64,000 nt of DNA. It comes from Pantoea coffeiphila. GTDB taxonomy: Bacteria > Pseudomonadota > Gammaproteobacteria > Enterobacterales > Enterobacteriaceae. The position numbers and the translations under genes were made by a program. The stretch is from positions 682,001 through 746,000 of the forward strand of contig NZ_JAFBFW010000001.1 in NCBI RefSeq assembly GCF_016909495.1, in the 5' to 3' direction. Of the stretch, positions 36,946 through 46,856 are shown piece after piece. Each line of letters begins with the position of its first letter. Within the stretch, counting starts at the first letter, position 1. The notes under the pieces are model-generated. The model saw only the letters and a program-made list of their open reading frames with translations, made no database searches and had not been told where the DNA came from.

Positions 36946-38874
36946 TTATTCCTCCAATTGATGAAGATTGCGACTGCGAATTTCATTCTGCAGCTTCGCT
37001 ATCACTTCGTTTACGTCCATGCTGCCCAGGTCTTTACCGCGGCGGGTGCGAACGGCCACTTTGCCAGATTCCACCTCTTTATCACCACAGACCAACATAT
37101 ACGGGACACGACGTAAAGTATGTTCGCGAATTTTAAAGCCAATCTTCTCGTTTCTCAAGTCCGCTTTTGCACGAATGCCCGCATTTTGCAATTTTCGAGT
37201 CAATTCTGCAACATATTCGGACTGGCCATCGGTAATATTCATTACCACAACTTGTACCGGAGCAAGCCAGGTCGGGAAGAAACCGGCATATTCTTCGGTT
37301 AAAATCCCGATAAAGCGCTCCATGGACCCCAGGATTGCACGGTGAATCATTACCGGCACCTGACGTTCATTAGTTTCACCTATGTAAGAGGCATTCAGAC
37401 GGCCCGGCAGAGAGAAGTCGAGCTGTACTGTGCCGCACTGCCAGGCACGGTCCAGGCAGTCATGCAGGGTAAATTCAATTTTAGGACCGTAGAAAGCACC
37501 CTCACCCGGCTGATATTCGAACGGAATCTCGTTCTCTTTCAGCGCGGCGGCCAGATCGGCCTCGGAGCGATCCCACAGGTCATCACTACCGATACGTTTT
37601 TCTGGACGCGTGGAGAGCTTAACCACGATCTTTTCAAAGCCAAAGGTGCTGTACATGTCGTACACCATCTTGATGCAGCTGTTCACCTCATCACGCACCT
37701 GCTCTTCCGTACAGAAGATATGGGCATCGTCCTGAGTAAAGCCACGTACACGCATCAGGCCGTGCAGCGCACCTGACGGCTCGTTACGGTGACAGCTACC
37801 AAATTCAGCCATACGCAGCGGCAGATCGCGATACGATTTCAGCCCCTGGTTAAAGATCTGCACGTGACCCGGACAGTTCATTGGCTTAATGCAGTATTCA
37901 CGGTTCTCAGAAGAGGTAGTGAACATGGCTTCTTTGTAGTTTTCCCAGTGGCCGGTTTTTTCCCACAGCACACGGTCCATCATAAACGGACCTTTCACTT
38001 CCTGGTAGTCGTACTCTTTCAGCTTGGTACGCACAAACACTTCCAGCTCGCGGAAGATAGTCCAGCCGTCGTTGTGCCAGAACACCATACCTGGTGCTTC
38101 TTCCTGCATATGATACAGGTCGAGCTGCTTGCCAATTTTGCGGTGGTCACGTTTTGCCGCTTCTTCCAGACGCAGCAGATACGCGGCGAGCTGTTTCTTA
38201 TCGGCCCATGCGGTACCGTAGATACGCTGCAGCATTTTATTATTGCTGTCGCCGCGCCAGTAGGCACCGGAGATTTTCTGCAGCTTAAAGTGATGGCAAA
38301 AACGCATATTCGGTACGTGCGGACCACGGCACATATCGACATATTCTTCGTGATGATACAGCCCAGGACGATCGTCATGGCTGATGTTCTCATCAAGAAT
38401 GGTCATTTTGTAGGTTTCCCCACGTGCAGCAAAGGCGTCACGCGCTTCCTGCCAGCTGACCTTCTTCTTGACGACGTCGTAATTCGTTTCGGCCAGCTGA
38501 TGCATACGCTTTTCCAGCTGTTCGATATCTTCCTGCGTCAGGGTACGATCGAGGTCTACGTCATAGTAGAATCCGTTGTCGATCACCGGACCGATAGCCA
38601 TTTTCGTATCAGGCCACAGTTGCTTGATCGCATGACCTAACAGGTGAGCGCAGGAGTGGCGAATAATTTCCAGACCGGCTTCATCTTTGGCGGTGATGAT
38701 GGCCACATTGGCATCTTCGGTGATCGGATCAACCGCATCCACCAGTTCACCATTTACCCGTCCGGCAATACAGGCTTTCGCCAGGCCAGGACCGATATCC
38801 AGGGCAATATCCATCACGCTTACCGCGTGGTCAAACGAACGCTTACTTCCATCAGGAAGAGTAATAACTGGCAT
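36946..38874 (-). CDS. thrS: Threonyl-tRNA synthetase
   Basis: 642 aa, same as Escherichia ThrRS. N-terminal TGS and editing domains (residues 1 to about 225, with the HxxxH region [10 protein letters not shown] at 73), a class II catalytic core with zinc-binding Cys in [10 protein letters not shown], motif 2 [19 protein letters not shown], and a C-terminal anticodon-binding domain. It charges tRNA-Thr and in Escherichia represses its own mRNA through a tRNA-like leader. The leader and promoter would lie in 38875-38980. Confidence 0.97.
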   Translation of the reverse strand: MPVITLPDGSKRSFDHAVSVMDIALDIGPGLAKACIAGRVNGELVDAVDPITEDANVAIITAKDEAGLEIIRHSCAHLLGHAIKQLWPDTKMAIGPVIDNGFYYDVDLDRTLTQEDIEQLEKRMHQLAETNYDVVKKKVSWQEARDAFAARGETYKMTILDENISHDDRPGLYHHEEYVDMCRGPHVPNMRFCHHFKLQKISGAYWRGDSNNKMLQRIYGTAWADKKQLAAYLLRLEEAAKRDHRKIGKQLDLYHMQEEAPGMVFWHNDGWTIFRELEVFVRTKLKEYDYQEVKGPFMMDRVLWEKTGHWENYKEAMFTTSSENREYCIKPMNCPGHVQIFNQGLKSYRDLPLRMAEFGSCHRNEPSGALHGLMRVRGFTQDDAHIFCTEEQVRDEVNSCIKMVYDMYSTFGFEKIVVKLSTRPEKRIGSDDLWDRSEADLAAALKENEIPFEYQPGEGAFYGPKIEFTLHDCLDRAWQCGTVQLDFSLPGRLNASYIGETNERQVPVMIHRAILGSMERFIGILTEEYAGFFPTWLAPVQVVVMNITDGQSEYVAELTRKLQNAGIRAKADLRNEKIGFKIREHTLRRVPYMLVCGDKEVESGKVAVRTRRGKDLGSMDVNEVIAKLQNEIRSRNLHQLEE

Positions 38875-39145
38875 GTAACATCCTTAATTGCAGTGGTAAC
38901 CCATACGCAAGGCTACATACAAACATTGGTTTTACTTTATAAACCAGACCCTTAGTACTTAAAACCCGCTCACATTTGCCGGTTTGGTACACGGTTTGGT
39001 ACACAGACTCAAAAGCGACTCAAATTCAGAGAAACCTTTGAAGGTGTAGTATCTTACACGTCATGGCGGGTAATTGCACGGTGCGGGATTAAATTGCGGC
39101 AGGGGAATTAAGTGTCGCCAGAGATCTGACTGTGTGCCAAAAGAA
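38875..39145. other. thrS upstream region with a tandem 12-bp repeat
   Basis: Non-coding. The part nearest thrS should hold its promoter and autoregulatory leader. At 38981-39004 GGTTTGGTACAC is repeated perfectly head to tail, and at about 39041-39056 GTGTA-gtatct-TACAC forms a small dyad. No open frame here is convincing. The arpB and yniD genes found here in Escherichia are missing. Confidence 0.6.
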
Positions 39146-39169
39146 TAACGGGCCGAATTATCGGCCCGT
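39146..39169 (-). terminator. Terminator after ydiY
   Basis: AACGGGCCGA-TAAT-TCGGCCCGTT-type dyad directly beyond the ydiY stop (minus strand), followed by ATTCTTTT. Confidence 0.75.
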
Positions 39170-39175
39170 TGAGCA

Positions 39176-39931
39176 TTACATTGCGTAGGAAAGTAATACC
39201 GACGTTTTGGTGTCGGTTCTTTCCGGCGCGGACTCTGGTGGGTTCTGGTTCCAGGTCACGTTGTATGCCAATTTCAGCGCGAAGTGATCGTTGATGGCTA
39301 CCTGCAGGCCGGTTTCAGAGTTGACGGTAGTATCGTCGCTACCCAGCACGGACACACCCTGAATGAATTTGGTGCTGTCGGTCAGCTGCCACTGGTAGCT
39401 GAATGCGCCATAGGCCAGGGCCTGAGTTTCATGGCCGCCTTCATGGAAGTCGTCATAACGCACGCCAGGACCGGCTTCCACACGCAGAGAGTGCACCGGA
39501 CCATTCAGCAGCTGGCGACCATAACCGGCGGCCAGAATTGAACGACCGTCGTAGCCGTTAAAACGGTCACTGAGCCAGCTGGCCTGACCGAACAGGTAGT
39601 CTGCACTGTTCATGTTATAACGTGTACGTCCGCCCACCTGGTAGGTTTCGGAAGAGCGCTCATCATTAGAGGAGGTGTTGCTCGCATTTCCCCACAGGCT
39701 ATAGGCGGTGCTTGGCTGATACCAGGTCATATTGGTATTTGCCGTGGCCGATGAGCTTTTGGTATTGCCGCTCTGAGCCAGATAGCCCGCCGCAGCATTC
39801 CCTTCAAATGGTTTCTTCGCAGTGCTCGGGTCATCCATAACCGTAAATACGTTGTTATCAGCCAGGGCTTGTTGACACAGTGCTCCCCCGGAGAGCAGCA
39901 GAACGACAGACAGTTTACTCAGCGCTTTCAT
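39176..39931 (-). CDS. ydiY: DUF481 outer-membrane-type protein YdiY
   Basis: 251 aa, close to Escherichia YdiY. Signal peptide (residues 1-24, ending QQALA), then amphipathic beta-strands and a C-terminal LLSYAM, typical of an outer-membrane beta-barrel. In Escherichia it is induced by acid; function unknown. Transcribed toward thrS, monocistronic, with a hairpin terminator behind. Confidence 0.88.
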   Translation of the reverse strand: MKALSKLSVVLLLSGGALCQQALADNNVFTVMDDPSTAKKPFEGNAAAGYLAQSGNTKSSSATANTNMTWYQPSTAYSLWGNASNTSSNDERSSETYQVGGRTRYNMNSADYLFGQASWLSDRFNGYDGRSILAAGYGRQLLNGPVHSLRVEAGPGVRYDDFHEGGHETQALAYGAFSYQWQLTDSTKFIQGVSVLGSDDTTVNSETGLQVAINDHFALKLAYNVTWNQNPPESAPERTDTKTSVLLSYAM

Positions 39932-40462
39932 TTAATGTGACCCGTACGGCAGTTTTGAAAAGATTAAGTCTGAAGCCTTTTGAAGGACGATCAACGCAAT
40001 TTACGGTAATAAACGTAACAATTTGTTAAATCACTCTTTTTCACAAGCATCATGACGAAATTACTCTACGAATGAGAACAATCTCATTAACGGCGCGCAT
40101 TATAGAGGGTATTTGACGGGAAAACATCAGCCTGTAAATAAGAAATATCTCTAGCCACTGCGAAAATAGCATCAGGAAAACGCAGTAATGTAACAAAAAG
40201 TAAATATTCAGAAGCATTGTCTCATGCCCTCTTCCACTGACGTTTGCAAAGTGTGATCGAACCTCAGACCGGCAGATAAACCACACTCGGTATCTGGCAA
40301 CGTTTGGGAAAAAAAAGGCATCACGTGCGACCTGATTCTATGCCGCTACCAATAAATTGGTGGGAGTGTTAATAAAATTCATGAGCACACCATGACCAGA
40401 TCATCCATTCAGACCCGGCCATGTCCTATGATGTAATGAGTTTTCTGACAAAGAGGTACGCC
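39932..40462. other. Gene-free stretch between ydiY and ydiZ (pfkB absent)
   Basis: About 530 bases, AT-rich, with no credible gene. In Escherichia the pfkB gene for phosphofructokinase 2 lies here. A hydrophobic frame at 40050-40286 (minus) lacks a ribosome site and is not called. A short dyad ACCAATAAATTGGT at about 40349-40362 is seen. The stretch should hold the divergent promoters of ydiY and ydiZ. Confidence 0.6.
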
Positions 40463-40753
40463 ATGAGTTCTTCCGTAACCCAATACGTAGTGACCTTCCG
40501 CTATCACGAAACCGGGCTCGCTAATCTGCTTGAACTTAACAGCACTATGGCAAATGCCGGTTTTTCAACCACCCACAACGATTCTGATGGGCACCCGCAT
40601 GAACTGGGCACCAACAATTTCGGTATCGTCAGTGCCCTGTCTCTCGAAGAACTCAGGGAGCAGGCGCAAAGTATTGGTGAACTGGTTCTGGGAAAACAAC
40701 CGGAGGTCGAAGTCCGGACTTTGGAATCATTTAATAAGCAGGATCAAAGCTAA
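40463..40753 (+). CDS. ydiZ: Conserved small protein YdiZ
   Basis: 96 aa from the ATG at 40463, which follows AAAGAGGTACGCC; an upstream in-frame ATG lacks such a site. Similar in length and sequence to Escherichia YdiZ (QYVVTFRYxETG, GFSTT, DxxGHxHELGTNxFGxVSALS, GELxLGKxPxVEV). Function unknown; soluble. Followed by yniA about 100 bases on. Confidence 0.85.
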   Translation: MSSSVTQYVVTFRYHETGLANLLELNSTMANAGFSTTHNDSDGHPHELGTNNFGIVSALSLEELREQAQSIGELVLGKQPEVEVRTLESFNKQDQS

Positions 40754-40855
40754 GTTTTTGTAAAAATGTACGATTAACGTGCATTCACGCGCAGACTGGT
40801 TATCCTTTAAGCGATACGGTAACCCTGTTCACGGCGTACAAAAGAGGAGCTTCCT

Positions 40856-41749
40856 ATGTGGTCAGCCATCAGTCGTTTGTTGAATGAACAGCTTGGTCCC
40901 GGAGAAATCACCCACCGTACGGAGCTACCGGGCGGGGACGTCCATCCAGCCTGGCTTCTGCATTATGGCGAACAGCAGGTGTTCGTTAAGTGCAATCAGC
41001 GAGAGATGCTGGATTTGTTCACCTGGGAAGCCGATCAGCTCCAGTTGCTGGCTCGCAGCGGAACCGTGCGCGTGCCGAAGGTCTACGGCGTCGGCAGCGT
41101 TCGTGAAGCCAGCTTCCTTCTGCTGGAATATACCCAACCCTGCCCGTTGAATGCCTCTACAGCCCGAACGCTCGGCGAACAGCTGGCGCGTCTGCATCAG
41201 TGGAGCGAGCAGCCGCAGTTTGGCCTCGATTTCGATAACAATATCACCACCTCACCACAGCCCAACAGCTGGCTTCGCCGCTGGTCACTGTTCTTTGCGG
41301 AACAGCGTATCGGCTGGCAGCTGCAGCTGGCGGCGGAAAAAGGGATTCAGTACGGCGACATCGAATTAATCACTCGCTGCGCGCAGAGCATTCTGGCATC
41401 GCATCATCCGCAACCGTCCTTGCTTCACGGTGATTTGTGGCCGGCAAACTGTGCAGGCAGCAGCAGCGGGCCGTGGATCTTCGACCCTGCCTGCTACTGG
41501 GGCGACAGGGAGTGCGATCTGGCAATGCTGGCCTGGTATCCCGATCTTCCCGCAGAGATTTTGGCTGGCTACCAGTCGGTATGGCCGCTTCCGGAGGACT
41601 ATATTCAACGACAGCCGGTTTATCAGCTTTACTATCTGCTTAACAGGGCAAATGTCTTTGGCGGTAGCTGGTTGGGTGAGGCGCAGCGTGCAGTCGTTGC
41701 ACTGTTGGACGAGGATGAATCAGGTAGGAAGCGCGCGCATCTGGCCTGA
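40856..41749 (+). CDS. yniA: Fructosamine kinase family protein YniA
   Basis: 297 aa (Escherichia YniA 286). Aminoglycoside-phosphotransferase/fructosamine-kinase fold: N-lobe HWFVKCN-like Lys (QVFVKCNQ), catalytic loop LLHGDLWPANC and metal-binding IFDPACYWGDRECDLAM. The family phosphorylates ketosamines or ribulosamines and takes part in repair of glycated proteins. Ribosome site AGAGGAGC. Confidence 0.9.
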   Translation: MWSAISRLLNEQLGPGEITHRTELPGGDVHPAWLLHYGEQQVFVKCNQREMLDLFTWEADQLQLLARSGTVRVPKVYGVGSVREASFLLLEYTQPCPLNASTARTLGEQLARLHQWSEQPQFGLDFDNNITTSPQPNSWLRRWSLFFAEQRIGWQLQLAAEKGIQYGDIELITRCAQSILASHHPQPSLLHGDLWPANCAGSSSGPWIFDPACYWGDRECDLAMLAWYPDLPAEILAGYQSVWPLPEDYIQRQPVYQLYYLLNRANVFGGSWLGEAQRAVVALLDEDESGRKRAHLA

Positions 41750-41772
41750 ATGCCAGCCTGCGCGCGCTGCGA

Positions 41773-42312
41773 TCAGACAATAAAACCGAGCAGTTTCAGC
41801 ACAAAATACCCGGCCACGGCAACGATCAGCGGCAAAATATAGAGCGGGAAAAACTGCAGGAAAATGGTGTGCCGTGGCACCACAATTTTCTCCTCCAGCT
41901 GCTGACGACTCAGGCCTTCATCCCCTCTTGCCTGCTCCAGAATCATACGGTCTTCAATCCCTTCGCGCAGATGTCGCGACTGGCGCCACATACGCGCGCC
42001 GGAAGCCTGCAGTGCCAGCCCGACGAAGATCAGTATGTAGATCGCCCAAAACAGAAGATTGTTGCCGCCGTTAAAGTTCGGCACCGGAGAATTCGTCCAG
42101 AAGCTGTGCAAAAAACCGGTGTTAAAGCGGATCATATCGATCATCACATGGGTAAAATCCTGCATTACCGCGTTAATGCCGTCCCGCTGTTCCTGGCTTT
42201 TTTCCAGGAAACCCATCAGCGAAATCAGCGTGGATAGCAGTGCAGGAATAAAGATAATCCAGCCTGCGATACGCTTGACGATTGCGATCTGGCCAGCCCG
42301 TTGATAAGTCAT
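41773..42312 (-). CDS. yniB: Inner membrane protein YniB
   Basis: 179 aa from the ATG at 42312 (MTYQRAGQIAIVKR), which aligns with Escherichia YniB (178 aa); a longer frame to 42414 is not supported. Three or four hydrophobic segments (about residues 15-37, 86-107, 150-176). PNFNGGNN and LREGIEDRMILEQARG are conserved. Function unknown. Convergent with yniA, 23 bases apart. Confidence 0.9.
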   Translation of the reverse strand: MTYQRAGQIAIVKRIAGWIIFIPALLSTLISLMGFLEKSQEQRDGINAVMQDFTHVMIDMIRFNTGFLHSFWTNSPVPNFNGGNNLLFWAIYILIFVGLALQASGARMWRQSRHLREGIEDRMILEQARGDEGLSRQQLEEKIVVPRHTIFLQFFPLYILPLIVAVAGYFVLKLLGFIV

Positions 42313-42495
42313 GCTTTCTCCCGTCCATATGATATTTCGCCGACAGTCTACCTGTACTGAAAGAAAAGTGCCTGCTAAATGCTGCCCGCGGGGCGGCTTT
42401 ATGCCTGCGTTCACTTAATGTCACGGCCTGCGGCGATTTTTGGTCGATGCCATGTTCATGTTAAAATGACATAAACCGTTTAATGGAGCCACAAA

Positions 42496-43167
42496 ATGTC
42501 CTATCACCGCCCCGTCGTTGCCGCCATTTTTGATATGGATGGCCTGCTGATCGACTCCGAACCACTCTGGGAACAGGCTGAACTGGATATTTTCAGCACG
42601 CTTGACATCGATTTGAGCCGCCGTGAAGAGTTGCCCGACACCCTGGGCTTACGCATCGATCAGGTGGTACGCATGTGGTACGAAACGCTGCCGTGGAGCG
42701 GTCCAACGCAGCAGGAAGTTACAAAGCGTGTTATCGACCGTGCACTCGGTCTGGTGGAAGAAACACGACCGTTGCTGCCCGGCGTGGAAAACGCGCTGCA
42801 GCTTTGCCAGCGTTCAGGGTTAAAGATTGCATTAGCCTCCGCCTCTCCATTGTTTATGCTTGAGCGGGTACTGGAGATGTTTAACATCCGCAGTTACTTT
42901 GAGATCCTCGCCTCTGCTGAATCCCTGCCCTACAGCAAACCGCACCCACAGGTTTACCTTGATGCCGCAGCACGTCTGGGCGTTGATCCGCTCAACTGCG
43001 TCACGCTCGAGGATTCCTTCAACGGTATGGTTGCCACCAAAGCCGCGCGTATGCGATCCATTGTCGTACCTGATGCAGAGTACGCTGCCGATCCGCGCTG
43101 GGCGCTGGCGGACGTTAAGCTCACGTCGTTGACCGAGCTGACCGGCCAGCATTTACTCGGCCGCTAA
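42496..43167 (+). CDS. hxpB: HAD-family hexitol phosphatase HxpB (YniC)
   Basis: 223 aa (Escherichia 222). HAD motif I DMDGLLIDSEPLW, motif II ALASASP, Lys in YSKPHPQVYLD, motif IV TLEDSFNG. Hydrolyses 2-deoxyglucose-6-phosphate and sugar-alcohol phosphates such as sorbitol-6-phosphate. Divergent from yniB. Confidence 0.93.
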   Translation: MSYHRPVVAAIFDMDGLLIDSEPLWEQAELDIFSTLDIDLSRREELPDTLGLRIDQVVRMWYETLPWSGPTQQEVTKRVIDRALGLVEETRPLLPGVENALQLCQRSGLKIALASASPLFMLERVLEMFNIRSYFEILASAESLPYSKPHPQVYLDAAARLGVDPLNCVTLEDSFNGMVATKAARMRSIVVPDAEYAADPRWALADVKLTSLTELTGQHLLGR

Positions 43168-43294
43168 AAGGTCAACTAATTCACTTTTATCGCCCGGAAA
43201 GCTAACGCAGCGAGGCTGTTTTCACCTTTCGTTGCTTAAATGTTAATCCGGGCTAAAAATATTTATCTTTCGTTACAGCGTCACATATTTATTC

Positions 43295-43332
43295 TACTGT
43301 ATATATTCCCTATACTGGATGCATTGACAGCT
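43295..43332 (+). promoter_or_regulatory. LexA boxes before ydjM
   Basis: TACTGGATGCATTGACAGCT (43313-43332) has the full CTG-N10-CAG core. A second, weaker box TACTGTATATATTCCCTATA (43295-43314) overlaps it. Escherichia ydjM also has paired LexA boxes, so SOS control is conserved. The end of the boxes is 20 bases before the start codon. Confidence 0.85.
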
Positions 43333-43351
43333 ATGCAGCCAGGTACTTCCC

Positions 43352-43942
43352 ATGACGGCCGAAGGCCATCTTATTTTTGCCATTGCCAGCGCAATTTTTG
43401 CCAAGCGCGCCGAACTGACCCCGGTTCTGGCCAGCGCGGACTGGTGGCACATTATTCCGGCCACGCTGCTGACCTGCCTGCTACCCGATATCGATCACCC
43501 AAAGTCGCTGCTCGGTCAGCGGCTTAAATGGCTGTCGCAGCCCATTGCCCGCGCTTTTGGCCATCGGGGGTTTACCCACAGCCTGCTGGCCGTGGCCGGT
43601 GGCGTAGCGCTGTTACAGATGAAACTTCCCGCGGGCTGGATTATTCCCGCCGATGCGTTTCAGGGAATGGTGCTGGGCTATCTCAGCCATATTGTTGCCG
43701 ATATGCTCACGCCCGCAGGCGTGCCGCTGCTTTGGCCGTGCCGCTGGCGTTTTCGGCTTCCGCTGCTCAATAGCCAGAAAGGCAATCAGCTGGAACGTAT
43801 GTTATGCCTGGCGCTGGTCGGCTATGCAATGTTCTTCCCACCCGGCATGCAGCATTTTGGTGCGGGCGGATGGGCCAGTTCCGTAATGAATACCGTACAA
43901 AACAGCATCAGCAGAATAATTAATGTGCAACCAGAGCGATAA
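43352..43942 (+). CDS. ydjM: SOS-regulated inner membrane protein YdjM
   Basis: 196 aa, same as Escherichia. Metal-dependent hydrolase-like membrane family with His/Asp motifs: MTAEGHLIF, LLPDIDHPKS, FGHRGFTHS and LSHIVADMLTPAGV. Several membrane segments. It is under LexA boxes; physiological role unknown. Confidence 0.93.
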   Translation: MTAEGHLIFAIASAIFAKRAELTPVLASADWWHIIPATLLTCLLPDIDHPKSLLGQRLKWLSQPIARAFGHRGFTHSLLAVAGGVALLQMKLPAGWIIPADAFQGMVLGYLSHIVADMLTPAGVPLLWPCRWRFRLPLLNSQKGNQLERMLCLALVGYAMFFPPGMQHFGAGGWASSVMNTVQNSISRIINVQPER

Positions 43943-44107
43943 TCAAACAAATAACACCAAAAAGTTATAAATAATTCCTTTTGGATATAAACCTGCACCA
44001 TTCCAAACTGTTACCATTTCGCCACTGACCTACTTGCTGCGCGGCAGAAATTAACTGTCGCCCACTACGGCGGTGCCATCGCGCCGTCACTTTTGGAGAA
44101 TGTCCTA

Positions 44108-45505
44108 ATGAATTTCCCGCTCATTATTAACCTGGTGGCCTTCGTCGCCCTGTTATTGCTGCTGGCAAAAACCGGCCGCCGCGGCTGGAGCCTGTCGAAA
44201 AAGGTCCTCGCAGGCCTGGTGGTTGGCGTGCTGTTTGGCCTGGTGCTGCACACCATCTATGGTGAAAACAGTGACGTGATTAAACAATCCGTCAGCTGGT
44301 TCAATCTCGTCGGTAACGGTTATGTCCAGCTGCTGCAGATGATCATTATGCCGCTGGTTTTCGCCTCTATTCTCAGCGCCGTTGCTCGCCTGCACAATGC
44401 GTCATCATTGGGTAAAATTAGCGTACTGACCATTGGCGTGCTGCTGTTTACTACCGCCATTTCAGCGGCGGTTGGCGTGCTGGTTACCTGGCTGTTCGGG
44501 CTGAACGCCAGCGGTCTGGTGCAGGGCGTGCAGGAAACCGCGCGCCTGACGGCGATTCAGAACAACTACGTGGGTAAAGTTGCCGATCTGAGCGCCCCGC
44601 AGCTGCTGCTTTCCTTTATCCCTAAAAACCCGTTTGCGGACCTGACCGGCGCGAATCCAACGTCGATTATCAGCGTGGTGATTTTTGCCGCCTTCCTCGG
44701 GGTAGCGGCGCTGCAGTTACTGAAGGATGATGCAGAGAAAGGCCAGCGCGTGCTGAAAGCCATCGATACCCTGCAGTCCTGGGTGATGAAGCTGGTGCGC
44801 CTGATTATGAAGCTGACTCCTTACGGCGTCATGGCACTGATGACCAAAGTGGTAGCGACCTCGAATGTCGCTGACATTATTAAGCTGGGTAGCTTTGTGC
44901 TGGCGTCATACCTTGGACTGGCAATCATGTTTGCAGTGCACGCTCTGCTGCTGTCGGTAAACGGCGTGAACCCACTGCGTTTCTTCCGCAAAGTGTGGCC
45001 GGTGATTACCTTCGCCTTTACCAGCCGTTCCAGCGCAGCAACCATTCCACTGAGCGTAGAAGCACAGACCCGTCGCCTTGGCGTACCAGAATCCATCGCC
45101 AGCTTTGCGGCGTCATTCGGTGCCACCATCGGTCAGAATGGCTGTGCCGGTCTTTACCCGGCAATGCTGGCGGTCATGGTCGCGCCAACGATTGGCATTA
45201 ACCCGTTTGACCCGGTATGGATAGCCACTCTGGTCGGTATCGTTACCCTGAGCTCTGCGGGCGTTGCAGGCGTAGGCGGCGGTGCAACGTTCGCTGCGCT
45301 GATCGTGCTGCCAGCCATGGGCCTGCCTGTCACGCTGGTGGCTCTGCTGATCTCCATCGAGCCGCTAATTGACATGGGCCGCACCGCGCTTAACGTCAAC
45401 GGTTCCATGACTGCCGGCACGCTGACCAGCCAGTGGCTTAAGCAGACCGACAAGCAGATCCTGAACACCGATGCGGAAAACGACGCCGAGCTCGCTCACC
45501 GCTGA
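44108..45505 (+). CDS. tcyP: L-cystine transporter TcyP (YdjN)
   Basis: 465 aa from the ATG at 44108 ([13 protein letters not shown]), aligning with Escherichia TcyP (463 aa); an ATG 15 bases earlier is possible. Sodium or proton symporter of the DAACS fold, with the hairpin and substrate motifs [14 protein letters not shown] and [15 protein letters not shown] and the MGRTALNV segment. Imports cystine; in Escherichia it is under CysB control. Confidence 0.95.
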   Translation: MNFPLIINLVAFVALLLLLAKTGRRGWSLSKKVLAGLVVGVLFGLVLHTIYGENSDVIKQSVSWFNLVGNGYVQLLQMIIMPLVFASILSAVARLHNASSLGKISVLTIGVLLFTTAISAAVGVLVTWLFGLNASGLVQGVQETARLTAIQNNYVGKVADLSAPQLLLSFIPKNPFADLTGANPTSIISVVIFAAFLGVAALQLLKDDAEKGQRVLKAIDTLQSWVMKLVRLIMKLTPYGVMALMTKVVATSNVADIIKLGSFVLASYLGLAIMFAVHALLLSVNGVNPLRFFRKVWPVITFAFTSRSSAATIPLSVEAQTRRLGVPESIASFAASFGATIGQNGCAGLYPAMLAVMVAPTIGINPFDPVWIATLVGIVTLSSAGVAGVGGGATFAALIVLPAMGLPVTLVALLISIEPLIDMGRTALNVNGSMTAGTLTSQWLKQTDKQILNTDAENDAELAHR

Positions 45506-45822
45506 TCGCCAGCCGTTCGCTTTAACCCGGTGCCTTGATGGGCATCGGGTTAAGCAGCCATACTCTCTGTTACGCTCGCCGCTCGTTCAACCTCAGCTCT
45601 TTTACGAACGCGTTGATTCCCTCGCCAGAAATCTCATTCTTCAGCAGCCTTGCCGTCGGCTCCCTCAAAATGTCGCTGGCCTTGCCCATATTCCCCCCCG
45701 ATCGTGGTCCTCAGGTTAAGGAAGCGTTAAGCGCTGTAAGCAGCCGCTAATAGCGGCCGGGAGCCGCTTGTATTTCACTACGCCTGGGGCGATGCTAGCG
45801 CAAAGAACCTGGAGAACTGCTT
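45506..45822. other. Gene-free stretch after tcyP
   Basis: Contains a strong dyad TAACCCGGTGCC-ttgatg-GGCATCGGGTTA (45522-45551) shortly after tcyP, likely its transcription end though the T-run is poor. No credible gene; the cedA and katE genes that follow in Escherichia are missing. Confidence 0.6.
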
Positions 45823-46200
45823 ATGAAAAAGGTGATGACCACCCTGCTCGCCTTATCCCTGCTGGCACCCGCGCTGGCATCCGCCCATCCAGGAGGCTGG
45901 GGCCCACCGGGGCCTGGTCCAGGCTGGCACGGCGGCGGCGGGCCAGGAAGGCTGTCGTTTCTGCCTGATGCGGCAGCAGCGGTACTGATCGGCGGGCTGA
46001 CCTACTATGTGCTTAACGGTAACTACTATCAGCGGCAAAACGACAATACCTATGTGGTGGTTGATCGCCCCATTGACCGGGTAACGGATATGCGTGCGCT
46101 GGATTATAACGGTGAACGCTACTACGTTCAGGACGGCCACTACTACCGCCGCAATATCAACGGTGAGTACCTGGAAGTTCCTCGTCCACCGGGGCTATGA
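45823..46200 (+). CDS. Small exported protein, DUF6515-like
   Basis: 125 aa with signal peptide MKKVMTTLLALSLLAPALASA. The mature part begins with a Gly/Pro/Trp/His-rich segment (HPGGWGPPGPGPGWHGGGGPG), then a hydrophobic stretch (AAAVLIGGLTYYVL) and Tyr-rich short repeats (NGNYYQRQNDNTYVVV, NGERYYVQDGHYYRRN), as in DUF6515 and RcnB-neighbour envelope proteins. Probably periplasmic or outer-membrane associated. Ribosome site GGAGAACTGCTT. Confidence 0.75.
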   Translation: MKKVMTTLLALSLLAPALASAHPGGWGPPGPGPGWHGGGGPGRLSFLPDAAAAVLIGGLTYYVLNGNYYQRQNDNTYVVVDRPIDRVTDMRALDYNGERYYVQDGHYYRRNINGEYLEVPRPPGL

Positions 46201-46316
46201 CCGGCCACAAGGCGCAGAAAGAATAGCTATCTGCAACGTAAAACGGCAACGCTGCATATTGCGCGTTGCCGTTCGTTTTAGCGATCCAGGCTGTACTAAC
46301 TCAACCCTTTGCTGGA

Positions 46317-46652
46317 TTACTGCCCGGCCTGCGGATCGGTATCGTATTCTTTACAGCTCTGGAAGCCGTAGTTCATCACTTTCCCCGTGTCGCTGTAGCT
46401 CACAAAGTAGGTTTGCTGTTTGCCGTCTCGCTCACCCAGAACGTAGGTCTGACAGGTGCCACGCGCGTGCACCATGGTGATTTCCGTAGACGGTGGACCC
46501 GCGATATCACGGACCTGCTGGCGGGTCATGCCTTTTTTCACATCCTGTACCACGGGCTTGGTGACATAGCTTTCGGCACGATCGTAAGCGGTACAGCCAG
46601 AAAGAACGGCCAGAGTCACAGCAGCACCAATCAATCCCGTTAATTTACGCAT
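46317..46652 (-). CDS. osmE: Osmotically inducible lipoprotein OsmE
   Basis: 111 aa (Escherichia OsmE 112). Lipobox LSGC with lipidated Cys20, then a SmpA/OmlA-type fold ([20 protein letters not shown]). Induced by osmotic and stationary stress in Escherichia, role in envelope unclear. Divergent from the TetR gene. Confidence 0.93.
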   Translation of the reverse strand: MRKLTGLIGAAVTLAVLSGCTAYDRAESYVTKPVVQDVKKGMTRQQVRDIAGPPSTEITMVHARGTCQTYVLGERDGKQQTYFVSYSDTGKVMNYGFQSCKEYDTDPQAGQ

Positions 46653-46770
46653 ATGTTATTCCTCATTTATTGTCCATGTGGATATAAGCCTGGAATATAA
46701 GTGCCGGATTTTCAACTTTAACTGGCGAAATTATTACGTTTCTGCCACCGCTGGCTTTATACTGCTGTTA

Positions 46771-46796
46771 ATGAGAATGAACGTTCACATTCCAGT
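46771..46796. promoter_or_regulatory. Putative TetR operator
   Basis: TGAACGTTCA (46778-46787) is a perfect 10-bp palindrome with partly symmetric flanks (GAATG...CATTC), a common TetR/AcrR operator shape, 70 bases before the TetR start. A dyad CCGGGTA-aaaa-TACCCGG (46820-46837) lies in the leader. Confidence 0.55.
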
Positions 46797-46856
46797 TTTA
46801 ACCCGTTTCATATGCAATACCGGGTAAAAATACCCGGTCGCGGAGGGCTTTTCACC

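Noticed and set aside
40050..40286. Hydrophobic 78-codon frame on the minus strand between ydiY and ydiZ
   Set aside because: No ribosome site, AT-rich low-complexity composition and no recognised homolog.
45535..45750. Small frame after tcyP as cedA
   Set aside because: The sequence does not resemble CedA and the region includes the tcyP transcription-end dyad.
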